Positions 53,381 through 61,161 of a DNA stretch of 64,000 bases are shown piece after piece. Made by a program: the position numbers and the translations under genes. The notes under the pieces were generated by a model. It made no database searches and was not told the origin of the DNA. It saw only the letters and a program-made list of their open reading frames with translations. Location: the NCBI RefSeq assembly GCF_001613505.1, contig NZ_BDCM01000007.1:124001-188000 (forward strand), read 5' to 3'. How positions within the stretch are numbered: position 1 is the stretch's first letter; every line of letters starts with the position of its first letter. This DNA comes from Nocardia mikamii NBRC 108933. Lineage in GTDB: Bacteria > Actinomycetota > Actinomycetes > Mycobacteriales > Mycobacteriaceae.

Positions 53381-53573
53381 TCGAGCAGCTCACCCAGCAC
53401 ACCACAGCACCTTGCCTCGACCTCACGCTGTTTCGGCATATGTTGACGGCCGACACCCGCCCCGGGGTCGCGCAGGATGCCCGGGAGACCTTCGAGACGG
53501 CGTGCCCGCGCGATCCGTCAGGCTGCATCGGGAGGACCGCATCACACCCCGCCGCGCGCCGTACCATGGCCTC

Positions 53574-53819
53574 ATGACCGAACAGGACATCCTTGCCCGC
53601 ATCCAGGACCTGGTGAAGCAGGAGCATCAGCTGCGGTCCAAGGCCACCAGCGGGGAACTCGATCCCGAGACCGGGCGGGCCAAGCTGGCCGATCTCGAGG
53701 TGATGCTCGATCAGTGCTGGGATCTGCTGCGGCAGCGGCGGGCCCGCATCGAGCAGGGCGGCAACCCCGACGAAGCCCAGGCCAACCCCGTGAAGCAGGT
53801 CGAAGGGTACCTGCAGTAA
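53574..53819 (+). CDS. DUF2630 family protein
   Basis: 81 residues, beginning MTEQDILARIQDLVKQEHQL. Two helices with an EHxLR core and a LADLEVMLDQCWDLLRQRRA segment are the DUF2630 signature; the length is standard for this small actinobacterial family. ATG 53574 is chosen because the family match begins there, although the frame is open further upstream. Function unknown, probably cytosolic. The 193 bp before it, after the giant stop, hold no clear gene; see the finding on a possible sigma-like remnant. Confidence 0.8.
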   Translation: MTEQDILARIQDLVKQEHQLRSKATSGELDPETGRAKLADLEVMLDQCWDLLRQRRARIEQGGNPDEAQANPVKQVEGYLQ

Positions 53820-53835
53820 CGGTTACCATCGGGAA

Positions 53836-55341
53836 ATGGTTGACATCACGACCGCCGACGGCGTTGTCCGCGGTCTCCGGCGGCGTCGTATCGCGCAGTG
53901 GCGTTCGATTCCCTTCGCCGCGCCGCCCGTCGGCGATCTTCGTTTCCGCGCGCCGCAGCCCGTCGAGAGCTGGTCCGGCGTGCGCATGGCCACCGAATAC
54001 GGATTCGCCGCGATGCAGCAGCGCGACGGCGCCCGCATCGGCCCGCGCGGCCCGCAGCCGACGAGCGAGGACTGCCTGACCCTGAACGTCACCGCGCCCC
54101 TGGAACCGGCCACCGCGCCCCGGCCGGTCATGGTGTTCATCCACGGTGGCGGGTACGTGCTGGGTACCTCGGCGCTGCGGCTGTACTCCGGCGCCCGGCT
54201 GGCATTGCGCGGCGATGTGATCGTCGTGTCGTTCAACTATCGGCTGGGCGCCTTCGGCTATGTCGACTTCAGTGAGTTCTCCACGGCGACACGGCCGTTC
54301 GAATCCAATCTGGGTCTGCGCGACCAGGTGGCGGCCCTGCGATGGGTGCAGCGCAATATCGCGGCCTTCGGCGGTGATCCGAACAATGTGACCATCTTCG
54401 GCGAATCGGCCGGCGCACACGCGGTGGTCAGCCTGCTCGCCACCCCGGCCGCGGCCGGGCTGTTCCATCGAGGCATCGCGCAGAGCGCGCCGGCGGACTG
54501 GTCGCTGACCGCCGAGGAGGCGCGGATCTTCGCCCGGCGCTGCGTCGACAATCTCGGCGCCACGTCGGACGACGCGGCCGAGGCGCTGAGCAGCGCCGGT
54601 GCGAACGACATCCGCAAGGCCGCCGACCGCGCGATCGGCGACGTGCTGTGGCGCCAGCCGGGCAGCTTCCCCGCCGCCCCGGTCGTCGACGGCGACTTCC
54701 TGCCGATGGATCCGATCGATGCCATCGCCGCCGGGCGCGCCCACGCCGTCCCGCTGATCATCGGCACCAACCGCGACGAGGCGACCCTGTTCAAACGCTT
54801 CGACCGCACCCTGCCCACCACCGCCGAACAGCTGCATGTGGCGCTGTCGCGATGCGGCGACGCCGACCTCGAAAAGCGGGTCGTAGCAGCCTATCCCGGC
54901 TATCCGTCGCGGCGGGCCGCCGTGCGCATGGGCGGTGACTTCGTCTTCTGGCGCCCCACCGTGGAGGTGCTCGAGGGCCACAGCCGCCACGCCCCGACCT
55001 ACGCCTATCGGCTCGACTACGCACCGCGCGCGGTCCAGCTGGCCGGTTTCGGCGCCACCCACGCGTTCGATCTGATTCCGGTATTCGGCGGCGTGGACAG
55101 CGCGATCGGACGTAGCCTCACCGCGGCCGGCGGCTATCGGGACTTCCTCGCGGTGCAGCGCGAATTCCAGGACAACTGGCTGTCGTTCGCCCGCAAGGGC
55201 GAGCCGCTGCCGTCCTGGCCGCAGTACACCGAGCAGCGGCGCAGCACCCGCATCATCGACAGCCCGGCGCGGGTGGAGGTCGATCCGGATCGCGCGAAAC
55301 GGCTCGCGTGGCACGGAGTCCGGGTTCCGGCGCTGGTCTGA
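53836..55341 (+). CDS. Type-B carboxylesterase/lipase family protein
   Basis: 501 residues, the normal length for para-nitrobenzyl-esterase-like type-B carboxylesterases. The oxyanion loop VMVFIHGGGYVLGT, the SEDCLTLNV strand and the nucleophile elbow FGESAGAHAV (Ser191) are present. The catalytic Glu is probably in GTNRDEATLF and the His in GATHAFDL. It hydrolyses carboxylic esters; the natural substrate is unknown. It has no signal peptide. It starts 16 bp after the DUF2630 stop, so co-transcription is likely, and it converges with the glycosylase gene, the stops being 1 bp apart. Confidence 0.85.
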   Translation: MVDITTADGVVRGLRRRRIAQWRSIPFAAPPVGDLRFRAPQPVESWSGVRMATEYGFAAMQQRDGARIGPRGPQPTSEDCLTLNVTAPLEPATAPRPVMVFIHGGGYVLGTSALRLYSGARLALRGDVIVVSFNYRLGAFGYVDFSEFSTATRPFESNLGLRDQVAALRWVQRNIAAFGGDPNNVTIFGESAGAHAVVSLLATPAAAGLFHRGIAQSAPADWSLTAEEARIFARRCVDNLGATSDDAAEALSSAGANDIRKAADRAIGDVLWRQPGSFPAAPVVDGDFLPMDPIDAIAAGRAHAVPLIIGTNRDEATLFKRFDRTLPTTAEQLHVALSRCGDADLEKRVVAAYPGYPSRRAAVRMGGDFVFWRPTVEVLEGHSRHAPTYAYRLDYAPRAVQLAGFGATHAFDLIPVFGGVDSAIGRSLTAAGGYRDFLAVQREFQDNWLSFARKGEPLPSWPQYTEQRRSTRIIDSPARVEVDPDRAKRLAWHGVRVPALV

Positions 55342-55342
55342 G

Positions 55343-56209
55343 CTATTTGAGCAGCCGGGACATCCGCCGATCGGCGAGGATCTTGCCGCCGGTCTGGCAG
55401 GTCGGGCAGTACTGGAACGATTTGTCGGCGTAGGCGACCTCGCGCACGGTGTCACCGCAGACCGGGCACGGCAGTCCGGTCCGCGCGTGCACCTGCATGC
55501 CCGACCGCTTCTCCCCCTTGAGCCGCGCCGCGTCCTGACCGACGGAGCGGGTGATCGCGTCGGTGAGGATGGCGCGCATCGCCCGGTACAGCTCGGCGGC
55601 CTTGTCCGCGCCGAGTGTGGAGGCGGTGGCGAAGGGTGAGAGCCGGGCGGCGTGCAGGATCTCGTCGGAGTAGGCGTTGCCGATGCCTGCCAGCACGGTC
55701 TGATCGGCCAAGACGGTCTTCAATCGCTGCGAGGTGCCGGCGAGGAGTTCGGCGAACTGGTCCTCGGAGATCTCGAGCGCGTCGGGGCCCAGGCGGGCGA
55801 TTCCGGGCACCGACCGCGGGTCCTCGGTGATCCAGACCGCGAGGCGCTTCTTGGTCCCGGCCTCGGTGAGATCGAAGGCGGGCGTCGCGCCCTCGGGGGT
55901 GAAGAAGTGGACCCGCAGCGCCAGTGGGCCTTTTCCGGGTTTCGGTGGCGCGGCACCGGGTTCGTCGATCCAGCGCAGCCAGCCGCCGCGGGACAGATGC
56001 GTGATCAGCCACAGCCCGTCGCAGTCGAGGCCCAGATGCTTACCCCAATGCCCGGCGCCCGTGACGTCACGCCCGGACAGCGCGGTCACCGGCGGATCGA
56101 ACGTCTTGAGCACACTCAGTGCCGCGACGTCGACCCGCCCGACAACCGCGCCGACGGCATGCTCGACCAGAAACTGTTCGAGCGCCATGATCTCCGGCAA
56201 CTCGGGCAT
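55343..56209 (-). CDS. Fpg/Nei-family DNA glycosylase
   Basis: 288 residues starting MPELPEIMALEQ, so the catalytic Pro2 and Glu3 are present. The H2TH region and a C-terminal zinc finger (CPVCGDTVREV with YCPTCQ) are intact. The enzyme would excise oxidised bases and nick the strand by beta/delta elimination. In E. coli Fpg the finger loop just before the last CxxC carries an essential Arg (QRATFYC); here the aligned stretch reads DKSFQYC, with Lys in its place. This suggests a distinct Fpg/Nei subfamily, so fpg or nei is not assigned. Confidence 0.85.
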   Translation of the reverse strand: MPELPEIMALEQFLVEHAVGAVVGRVDVAALSVLKTFDPPVTALSGRDVTGAGHWGKHLGLDCDGLWLITHLSRGGWLRWIDEPGAAPPKPGKGPLALRVHFFTPEGATPAFDLTEAGTKKRLAVWITEDPRSVPGIARLGPDALEISEDQFAELLAGTSQRLKTVLADQTVLAGIGNAYSDEILHAARLSPFATASTLGADKAAELYRAMRAILTDAITRSVGQDAARLKGEKRSGMQVHARTGLPCPVCGDTVREVAYADKSFQYCPTCQTGGKILADRRMSRLLK

Positions 56210-56279
56210 TCCCGCAGCCTACCGGCGCCCACCGACAACCGGCCGCATTCGCGCGACGGCCGCCGGCCCGGCCGACGCG

Positions 56280-56314
56280 GACGGCCGCGTTCCCACGGGG
56301 AGAACACGGCCGTC
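56280..56314 (-). terminator. Hairpin terminator downstream of the secreted hypothetical gene
   Basis: GACGGCCGcGTTC pairs with GAACaCGGCCGTC (one mismatch, 9-base loop). It lies 43 bp beyond the stop of the minus-strand gene ending at 56357. No T-tract. It could also shield the glycosylase gene from read-through. Confidence 0.5.
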
Positions 56315-56356
56315 GGCATCACGGAACGCGCGAATCACAGCCGAACGCGATGCGGA

Positions 56357-57313
56357 TCACATCTGAGCGGGAGCCGCCTGCGGCGGTGTGGCCACACCGG
56401 GGGCGACCGCACCCTCGATCGCGCCCACTCCAGCGCCGATCGCGGCGCCCGCGGCAGCGGCCGGCGCCGCGATCACCGCGTAACCGATGGCCGCGCCGAC
56501 GATCGGCATGACGACCAGGCCTGCGGGCAGGAACGGGATCCCGGCGATGAAACCGGCGACCGCGCCGACGACCGCGCTGGTACTCGCGATGGGGCTGCTG
56601 ACGATATTGCCCACGCTGGACCCGATCACCGCGCCGCCGAGGGTGTCCGCGGCGATGCGGTCCGAGCGCGACGGCTCGAACCCGGCCGAGTCCAAGGTCT
56701 GGGCCAGCCCCGCCTCGGTCTGCGCGGCCGAATCGTTGATCTGCGCGGACAGCTGCGGATCGATGAAGTCGGGCCGGGGCGTGACGACCGAACCGATCCG
56801 GATGGTGCCGTCGGGCGCCTTGATCGGCGCCACCTGCGGCGCCGGATGGGCGAAGTCGGGCAGATGCAGCGCGCCCGGATTCACCATGGCCGGCGCGGTG
56901 AGATCGGGAACCGCCCGAGTGCTGTTGGCGGCGTTGCGGTTCGACGAGACGGCGCCCGGGGCGGGTGCGGCGGCCGGCGCTGCGGCGGAGGCATTCGGTT
57001 CGGCATCGGCGACCGCCGCGGCGAACGGCGGTACGGCCGGGTCGGTCGCGGCACTCGGCTGGAACTGCCACGGGTTGGCCTGGGTGACTACGCGTGCCAC
57101 GGCATCCGCCGCGCTCGAGACGCCGGCCGCGACGGTTCCGGCGTCCGGCAGCATCCCGGCGGCCGGCGCCACACCCGCATCGGCGGTCGGTGCGGCCGCC
57201 CCCGCCACACCCGTCTGCCACAGCGCCACGGTCAGTGGCAACGCGCCGATGACGAGTGAGGAACCAACGCGCCGGCACCACTGCCCCGATGCCGCCGAAT
57301 GCTGCCCTGCCAT
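56357..57313 (-). CDS. Secreted/envelope hypothetical protein with Ala/Gly-rich C-terminus
   Basis: 318 residues from ATG 57313, chosen because GGAGGT lies about 5 bp upstream; the frame is open 15 codons further. An N-terminal signal peptide is clear: basic CRRVG, hydrophobic SSLVIGALPLTVALW, and a likely cut after GVAGA. The middle is Ala/Pro-rich with an IRIGSVVTPRPDFIDPQL segment. The C-terminal ~110 residues are Gly/Ala-rich hydrophobic helices (GGAVIGSSVGNIVSS, VVGAVAGFIAGIPFLPAGLV) resembling glycine-zipper membrane segments. Similar proteins of unknown function occur in Nocardia, as far as I recall. Confidence 0.7.
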   Translation of the reverse strand: MAGQHSAASGQWCRRVGSSLVIGALPLTVALWQTGVAGAAAPTADAGVAPAAGMLPDAGTVAAGVSSAADAVARVVTQANPWQFQPSAATDPAVPPFAAAVADAEPNASAAAPAAAPAPGAVSSNRNAANSTRAVPDLTAPAMVNPGALHLPDFAHPAPQVAPIKAPDGTIRIGSVVTPRPDFIDPQLSAQINDSAAQTEAGLAQTLDSAGFEPSRSDRIAADTLGGAVIGSSVGNIVSSPIASTSAVVGAVAGFIAGIPFLPAGLVVMPIVGAAIGYAVIAAPAAAAGAAIGAGVGAIEGAVAPGVATPPQAAPAQM

Positions 57314-57445
57314 GAAGACCTCCAGTCGGATTTCGATCGAATGACAGTGATTCGACACCGGCCGGTGGTCTGGATCACATTCGTATCGATTTATTCCACA
57401 GCAATTTTGGGGCTATTTCGGACATATCTGCGGCACGAACACCCG

Positions 57446-58192
57446 CTAATCGGCTCTGCGCAAGAGGTATATGTCCATCACCCATCCTTTGGCTTCCCGA
57501 AGTTCGTTGCGGCGCCGAACGATTCGATCCTCGACCGCGCGCAGCGGACCCTCGATCAACGTCTCGTCCGGCATGCCCAGGTAGGCACCCCACCAGATGT
57601 GCAGATCGTCGCCGGGTACCTGCGTGAACGAGCACTCGCCGTCGAGCATCACCAGTGTCGACCCGTCGGCCGCCGCGCCCTCGGTGCGCAGGCGGCGGCC
57701 GGTGGTGATGTGCACCGGTTCGCCGATCTCGTGCAGCACGATGCGATGGGCCGCCGCCAGCGCCTGGGCGCTGGTGACGCCCGGGATCACCGCGTACTCG
57801 AATCGCGTTCCCGCGTCCAGCACTCGCCGCACCATCCGCAGGGTGCTGTCGTAGAGCGAGGGATCACCCCAGACCAGGATGCCGCCGACCCCCTCGGTGG
57901 CATCGAATGCCTCGGCCAGCAGTTCGGCGCGGCGGCGATGCCAGTCCTCGACCACCTCGCGGTAATCGGCGGCGCCCTCGACCGTGCGTTCGCGCGGCGG
58001 ATCGGCGATGGACACCACGCGATGCTCCGGATCGGCGTGTCCGGCGAGGATCGCGGCGCGGACCTCGGTCAGTTCCCGCTTGGTCCCGCCCTTGCCGATG
58101 ACGAAGAACGTGTCGACCTGCCGAATCGCCTCGACCGCCTGCACGGTCACCTGCCGGGGATCGCCCGCGCCGATTCCGATCACATAGAGCAT
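57446..58192 (-). CDS. cobF: Precorrin-6A synthase (deacetylating), CobF
   Basis: 248 residues from ATG 58192 (GTG 58198 is an alternative). The N-terminal SAM-dependent tetrapyrrole methylase signature [19 protein letters not shown] is clear, as are [28 protein letters not shown] and the C-terminal [15 protein letters not shown] typical of CobF. The enzyme methylates C-1 of precorrin-5 and releases acetate to give precorrin-6A in the aerobic cobalamin pathway. No other cob genes are in the window. It is divergent from thyA. Confidence 0.9.
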   Translation of the reverse strand: MLYVIGIGAGDPRQVTVQAVEAIRQVDTFFVIGKGGTKRELTEVRAAILAGHADPEHRVVSIADPPRERTVEGAADYREVVEDWHRRRAELLAEAFDATEGVGGILVWGDPSLYDSTLRMVRRVLDAGTRFEYAVIPGVTSAQALAAAHRIVLHEIGEPVHITTGRRLRTEGAAADGSTLVMLDGECSFTQVPGDDLHIWWGAYLGMPDETLIEGPLRAVEDRIVRRRNELREAKGWVMDIYLLRRAD

Positions 58193-58254
58193 GCGCACGG
58201 TGCCCCAGGCTAGCCAGCGGACCACCGGGCGATGAGGGCGGTGGTCGCCCGAAG

Positions 58255-58270
58255 GCTAGGCTTGCGGATA
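58255..58270 (+). promoter_or_regulatory. Candidate -10 element of a leaderless thyA transcript
   Basis: TAGGCT (58257-58262) fits the actinobacterial TANNNT -10 pattern and lies 7 nt before the thyA ATG. No Shine-Dalgarno precedes that ATG, so leaderless transcription is plausible. No convincing -35. Confidence 0.35.
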
Positions 58271-59082
58271 TGGACGGCGCGCCCGGAAACGACACTCAGT
58301 ACGAGGATCTGCTGCGGCTGGTACTCGAGCGCGGTACGCCGAAATCCGACCGCACCGGGACGGGTACGCGTTCGATCTTCGGACATCAGCTGCGCTACGA
58401 CCTCTCCGCCGGATTCCCGCTGATCACCACGAAAAAGGTGCATCTGAAGTCGATCGTCTACGAATTGCTGTGGTTCCTGCGCGGCGATTCCAATATCCGC
58501 TGGCTACACGAGCACGGCGTCACGATCTGGGACGAATGGGCCGACGCGCACGGTGAACTGGGCCCGGTCTACGGGGTCCAGTGGCGCAGCTGGCCCACGC
58601 CGGACGGCACCCATATCGACCAGATAGCGCAGGTTTTGCAAACCCTGCGCACCGACCCGGATTCCCGCCGGATCATCGTCTCGGCCTGGAATGTGGCGGA
58701 GCTGGACAAGATGGCGCTGGCGCCTTGCCACGCGTTCTTCCAATTCCACGTGGCGGACGGAAAACTGTCCTGTCAGCTGTACCAGCGCAGCGCCGACCTG
58801 TTCCTCGGGGTGCCGTTCAATATCGCGAGCTACGCCCTGCTCACCCATATGGTCGCGCAGCAGACGGAATTGGAGCCCGGCGATTTCATCTGGACCGGCG
58901 GCGACTGCCACATCTACGACAACCATCTGACCCAGGTCCGCGAACAGCTGAGCCGCGAACCGTATCCGTTCCCCCGGCTGCATCTGCGGCCCGCGCCGAG
59001 CCTGTTCGACTATGCCTTCGAGGATGTGGAGGTGCTCGACTACCGCCATCATCCGGCGATCAAGGCGCCGGTGGCGGTATGA
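58270..59082 (+). CDS. thyA: Thymidylate synthase
   Basis: 270 residues. All ThyA landmarks are present: [20 protein letters not shown] (phosphate-binding Arg), [20 protein letters not shown], the catalytic [10 protein letters not shown] with Cys153, [20 protein letters not shown] and GDCHIYDNH. It methylates dUMP to dTMP using methylene-tetrahydrofolate, which is oxidised to dihydrofolate. It overlaps folA by ATGA, so the enzyme that recycles the dihydrofolate is translationally coupled. Confidence 0.97.
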   Translation: MDGAPGNDTQYEDLLRLVLERGTPKSDRTGTGTRSIFGHQLRYDLSAGFPLITTKKVHLKSIVYELLWFLRGDSNIRWLHEHGVTIWDEWADAHGELGPVYGVQWRSWPTPDGTHIDQIAQVLQTLRTDPDSRRIIVSAWNVAELDKMALAPCHAFFQFHVADGKLSCQLYQRSADLFLGVPFNIASYALLTHMVAQQTELEPGDFIWTGGDCHIYDNHLTQVREQLSREPYPFPRLHLRPAPSLFDYAFEDVEVLDYRHHPAIKAPVAV

Positions 59083-59585
59083 GCCGCATCGGGCTGATCT
59101 GGGCACAGACCCCGGCGGGCGTGATCGGCGCCGACAACGCCATTCCGTGGCGGGTGCCCGAGGATATGGCGCATTTCAAAACGGTCACCGCCGATCATCC
59201 GGTCCTGATGGGCCGGCGCACCTGGGATTCGCTGCCCGCGCGCTTCCGGCCGCTGCCCGGGCGGCGCAATATCGTCATCACGCGGCAATCGCAGTGGTCG
59301 GCACCGGGCGCCGAACGCGCCGATTCGGTGGCCGGCGCCATCGCACTGGCCGCCGCCGACACCGTATGGATCATCGGTGGCGGCGAAATCTACCGGCAGG
59401 CAATGGATTACGCGACCGACCTGATGGTCACCGAAGTCGACACCGATATCCCCGGCGACGCCTACGCACCCGCGATCGAGGGCGAGTGGCAGGTGGAGGA
59501 CGCGCCGTGGTCGCAGTCGCGGTCGGGTCTGCGTTACCGGATCCGGCGCTTCGCCCGCGACACCGCCCCCGCGACCGTCGGCTGA
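59079..59585 (+). CDS. folA: Dihydrofolate reductase
   Basis: 168 residues starting [24 protein letters not shown] signatures: the substrate helix [14 protein letters not shown] with the acidic residue, [19 protein letters not shown] for NADPH binding, and [14 protein letters not shown]. It reduces dihydrofolate to tetrahydrofolate, the target of trimethoprim. ATG 59079 overlaps the thyA stop by 4 bp. Confidence 0.96.
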   Translation: MSRIGLIWAQTPAGVIGADNAIPWRVPEDMAHFKTVTADHPVLMGRRTWDSLPARFRPLPGRRNIVITRQSQWSAPGAERADSVAGAIALAAADTVWIIGGGEIYRQAMDYATDLMVTEVDTDIPGDAYAPAIEGEWQVEDAPWSQSRSGLRYRIRRFARDTAPATVG

Positions 59586-59626
59586 ACGGACCCGGCAGGT
59601 CTCGAACCCGAATCGCATCGGCGAAA

Positions 59627-59640
59627 CGCCCGACCGGGCG
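59627..59640 (+). terminator. Small hairpin after folA
   Basis: CGCCC-gacc-GGGCG, 41 bp after the folA stop and before the cupin gene. No T-tract; weak evidence. Confidence 0.3.
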
Positions 59641-59717
59641 AGGTGGGTCCGGCATACTCAGCGATATCCAGCCTGTGACCACAGCCCCGATCCCGGCTGA
59701 ACCGCGAGAGGCAGATC

Positions 59718-60044
59718 ATGGACAAGAAATCGCTGACGGCGGCGGCTCGCCAGCAGCTGAAACTGGCCGCATCCGCCACGAGTGGACGCAGTTCGCAAAC
59801 CCTCTACGGCGGCCACACCCACAGCCTGCGCCAGACCCTGATCGCGCTGACCGCCGGCCAGAGCCTGGCCGAGCACGAAACTCACGGTGAAGCCACCCTG
59901 CAGGTTCTGAACGGAACCCTGATTCTGATCTGCGGCACCAACGAGTGGAAGGGATCGCCCGGCGATCTGCTGGTCATTCCGTCGGCCCGGCACAGTGTGA
60001 AAGCGATCGACGACGCGGTATTCCTGCTGACCGTCGCGAAGTGA
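59718..60044 (+). CDS. Cupin-domain protein
   Basis: 108 residues. Single-domain cupin with SLAEHETHGEATLQVLNGTL (motif 1, with His/His/Glu possible metal ligands) and WKGSPGDLLVIPSARHSVKA (motif 2). Such small cupins bind a metal or a small ligand; substrate unknown. An RBS-like GAGAGG lies about 9 bp upstream. It lies 64 bp before the DyP gene with a hairpin between them, so whether it belongs to the peroxidase-encapsulin operon is unclear. Confidence 0.75.
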   Translation: MDKKSLTAAARQQLKLAASATSGRSSQTLYGGHTHSLRQTLIALTAGQSLAEHETHGEATLQVLNGTLILICGTNEWKGSPGDLLVIPSARHSVKAIDDAVFLLTVAK

Positions 60045-60061
60045 GGCCGGTCTCGCCGGCC
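60045..60061 (+). terminator. GC hairpin directly after the cupin stop
   Basis: GGCCGG-tctcg-CCGGCC starts at the base after TGA. No T-tract. It may separate the cupin from the DyP operon. Confidence 0.35.
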
Positions 60062-60108
60062 CGGGCCGTCCGCACGCCCTGTCGGGCGAGCACCGTACCC
60101 TGTTGATC

Positions 60109-61161
60109 ATGGGTGAGCCGCAGCCGATCCTCGATCCGCTCTCGCGCGCCGCGATCTTCCTCGTCGCGACCATCGACGAGGGCGGTGAGCCGGTGGTGCG
60201 CGAGCTTCTCGCCGATCTGGCGGGACTGCGGCGCTCGATCGGATTCCGGGTGCCGCAGACGCGGCTGTCCTGCGTGACGAGTATCGGTTCCGCCGCCTGG
60301 GATCGGCTGTTCGCCGGCCCCAAACCCGCTGAACTGCACGAATTTCCGGGCTACGCCGGGGCGAAGCATCAGGCTCCGGCCACGCCGGGCGATCTGCTGT
60401 TTCACATCAAGGGCGAATTGCCGGACGCCTGTTTCGAATTGGCGATGTTGATCGGTTCCCGGTTGAAGGGCGCGGCAACGATCATCGACGAGACGGTCGG
60501 ATTCCGCTATTTCGAACAGCGCGATCTGCTCGGCTTCGTCGACGGCACCGAGAATCCCGAGGGCCCCGCCGCGGTCGCCGCGGCACTGATCGGTGACGAG
60601 GATCCAGCCTTCGCCGGCGGAAGTTACGTCGTCGTGCAGAAGTATCTGCACGATCTGGAGGCGTGGAGTTCGCTGACCGTCGAGGAGCAGCAGCTCGTCA
60701 TCGGCCGTACCAAACTCGAGGATCTGGAACTGTCCGACGAGGACAAGCCGGCGGATTCCCATGTGGCGGTCAACACCCTGATCGACCCGGACGGCACCGA
60801 ACGTCAGATCCTGCGCGCCAACATGCCCTTCGGCAGTGTCCGCGAGGGCGAATTCGGCACGTACTACATCGCTTACGCGGCCACCCCGGATGTCACCGAA
60901 CGGATGCTGGTGCGCATGTTCCTCGGCAGCGACGAAGCGCCCTACGATCGGATTCTCGATTTCTCCACCGCGATCACCGGCACCCTGTTCTTCACCCCGG
61001 CCAACGATTTCTTCGACGACCTTCCCGACGCCCCCGAGCAGGAGGCGAAGCCGGAACAGGACCTGGAACTCGGGGCAGCAGGTATCGCCGAGCTGCCCGT
61101 GGCCGCGCCTTCCGGCGACGGCTCCCTCGGTATCGGCACGTTGAAAAGGATTCCTCAATGA
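60109..61161 (+). CDS. Dye-decolorising peroxidase (DyP, type B) with encapsulin-targeting tail
   Basis: 350 residues from ATG 60109 (TTG 60103 also open). The heme peroxidase motif GFVDGTENP (Asp145), the proximal heme His218 in DSHVAVN, and Arg236 in QILRANMPFG are all present. The C-terminus ends in GDGSLGIGTLKRIPQ, a canonical encapsulin cargo-loading peptide, after a flexible acidic linker. The next gene, encapsulin, overlaps by ATGA. The enzyme is therefore very likely packed inside the nanocompartment and acts on peroxides. Confidence 0.93.
   Translation: MGEPQPILDPLSRAAIFLVATIDEGGEPVVRELLADLAGLRRSIGFRVPQTRLSCVTSIGSAAWDRLFAGPKPAELHEFPGYAGAKHQAPATPGDLLFHIKGELPDACFELAMLIGSRLKGAATIIDETVGFRYFEQRDLLGFVDGTENPEGPAAVAAALIGDEDPAFAGGSYVVVQKYLHDLEAWSSLTVEEQQLVIGRTKLEDLELSDEDKPADSHVAVNTLIDPDGTERQILRANMPFGSVREGEFGTYYIAYAATPDVTERMLVRMFLGSDEAPYDRILDFSTAITGTLFFTPANDFFDDLPDAPEQEAKPEQDLELGAAGIAELPVAAPSGDGSLGIGTLKRIPQ

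Noticed and set aside
5384-53380. Giant frame as an assembly artefact or as many separate genes
   Set aside because: No stop, frameshift scar or ambiguous base was seen. Linkers repeat the same tags from end to end, and no Shine-Dalgarno/start pairs stand out at module borders. The near-identical repeats at 37.8/39.7 and 42.9/45.7 kb could still hide a collapsed or duplicated cassette, so copy number there is less certain.
5384-53380. NRPS or PKS megasynthase
   Set aside because: Size would fit, but no adenylation, condensation, ketosynthase or carrier-protein motifs are present.
53412-53573. N-terminal extension of the DUF2630 protein
   Set aside because: The extra 54 residues are Arg/Pro-rich with no family match; DUF2630 similarity begins at the ATG at 53574.
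55652-57259. Plus-strand open frame of 535 codons across the glycosylase and secreted-protein genes
   Set aside because: Its translation is low-complexity Gly/Arg/His-rich, and it lies opposite two well-supported minus-strand genes.
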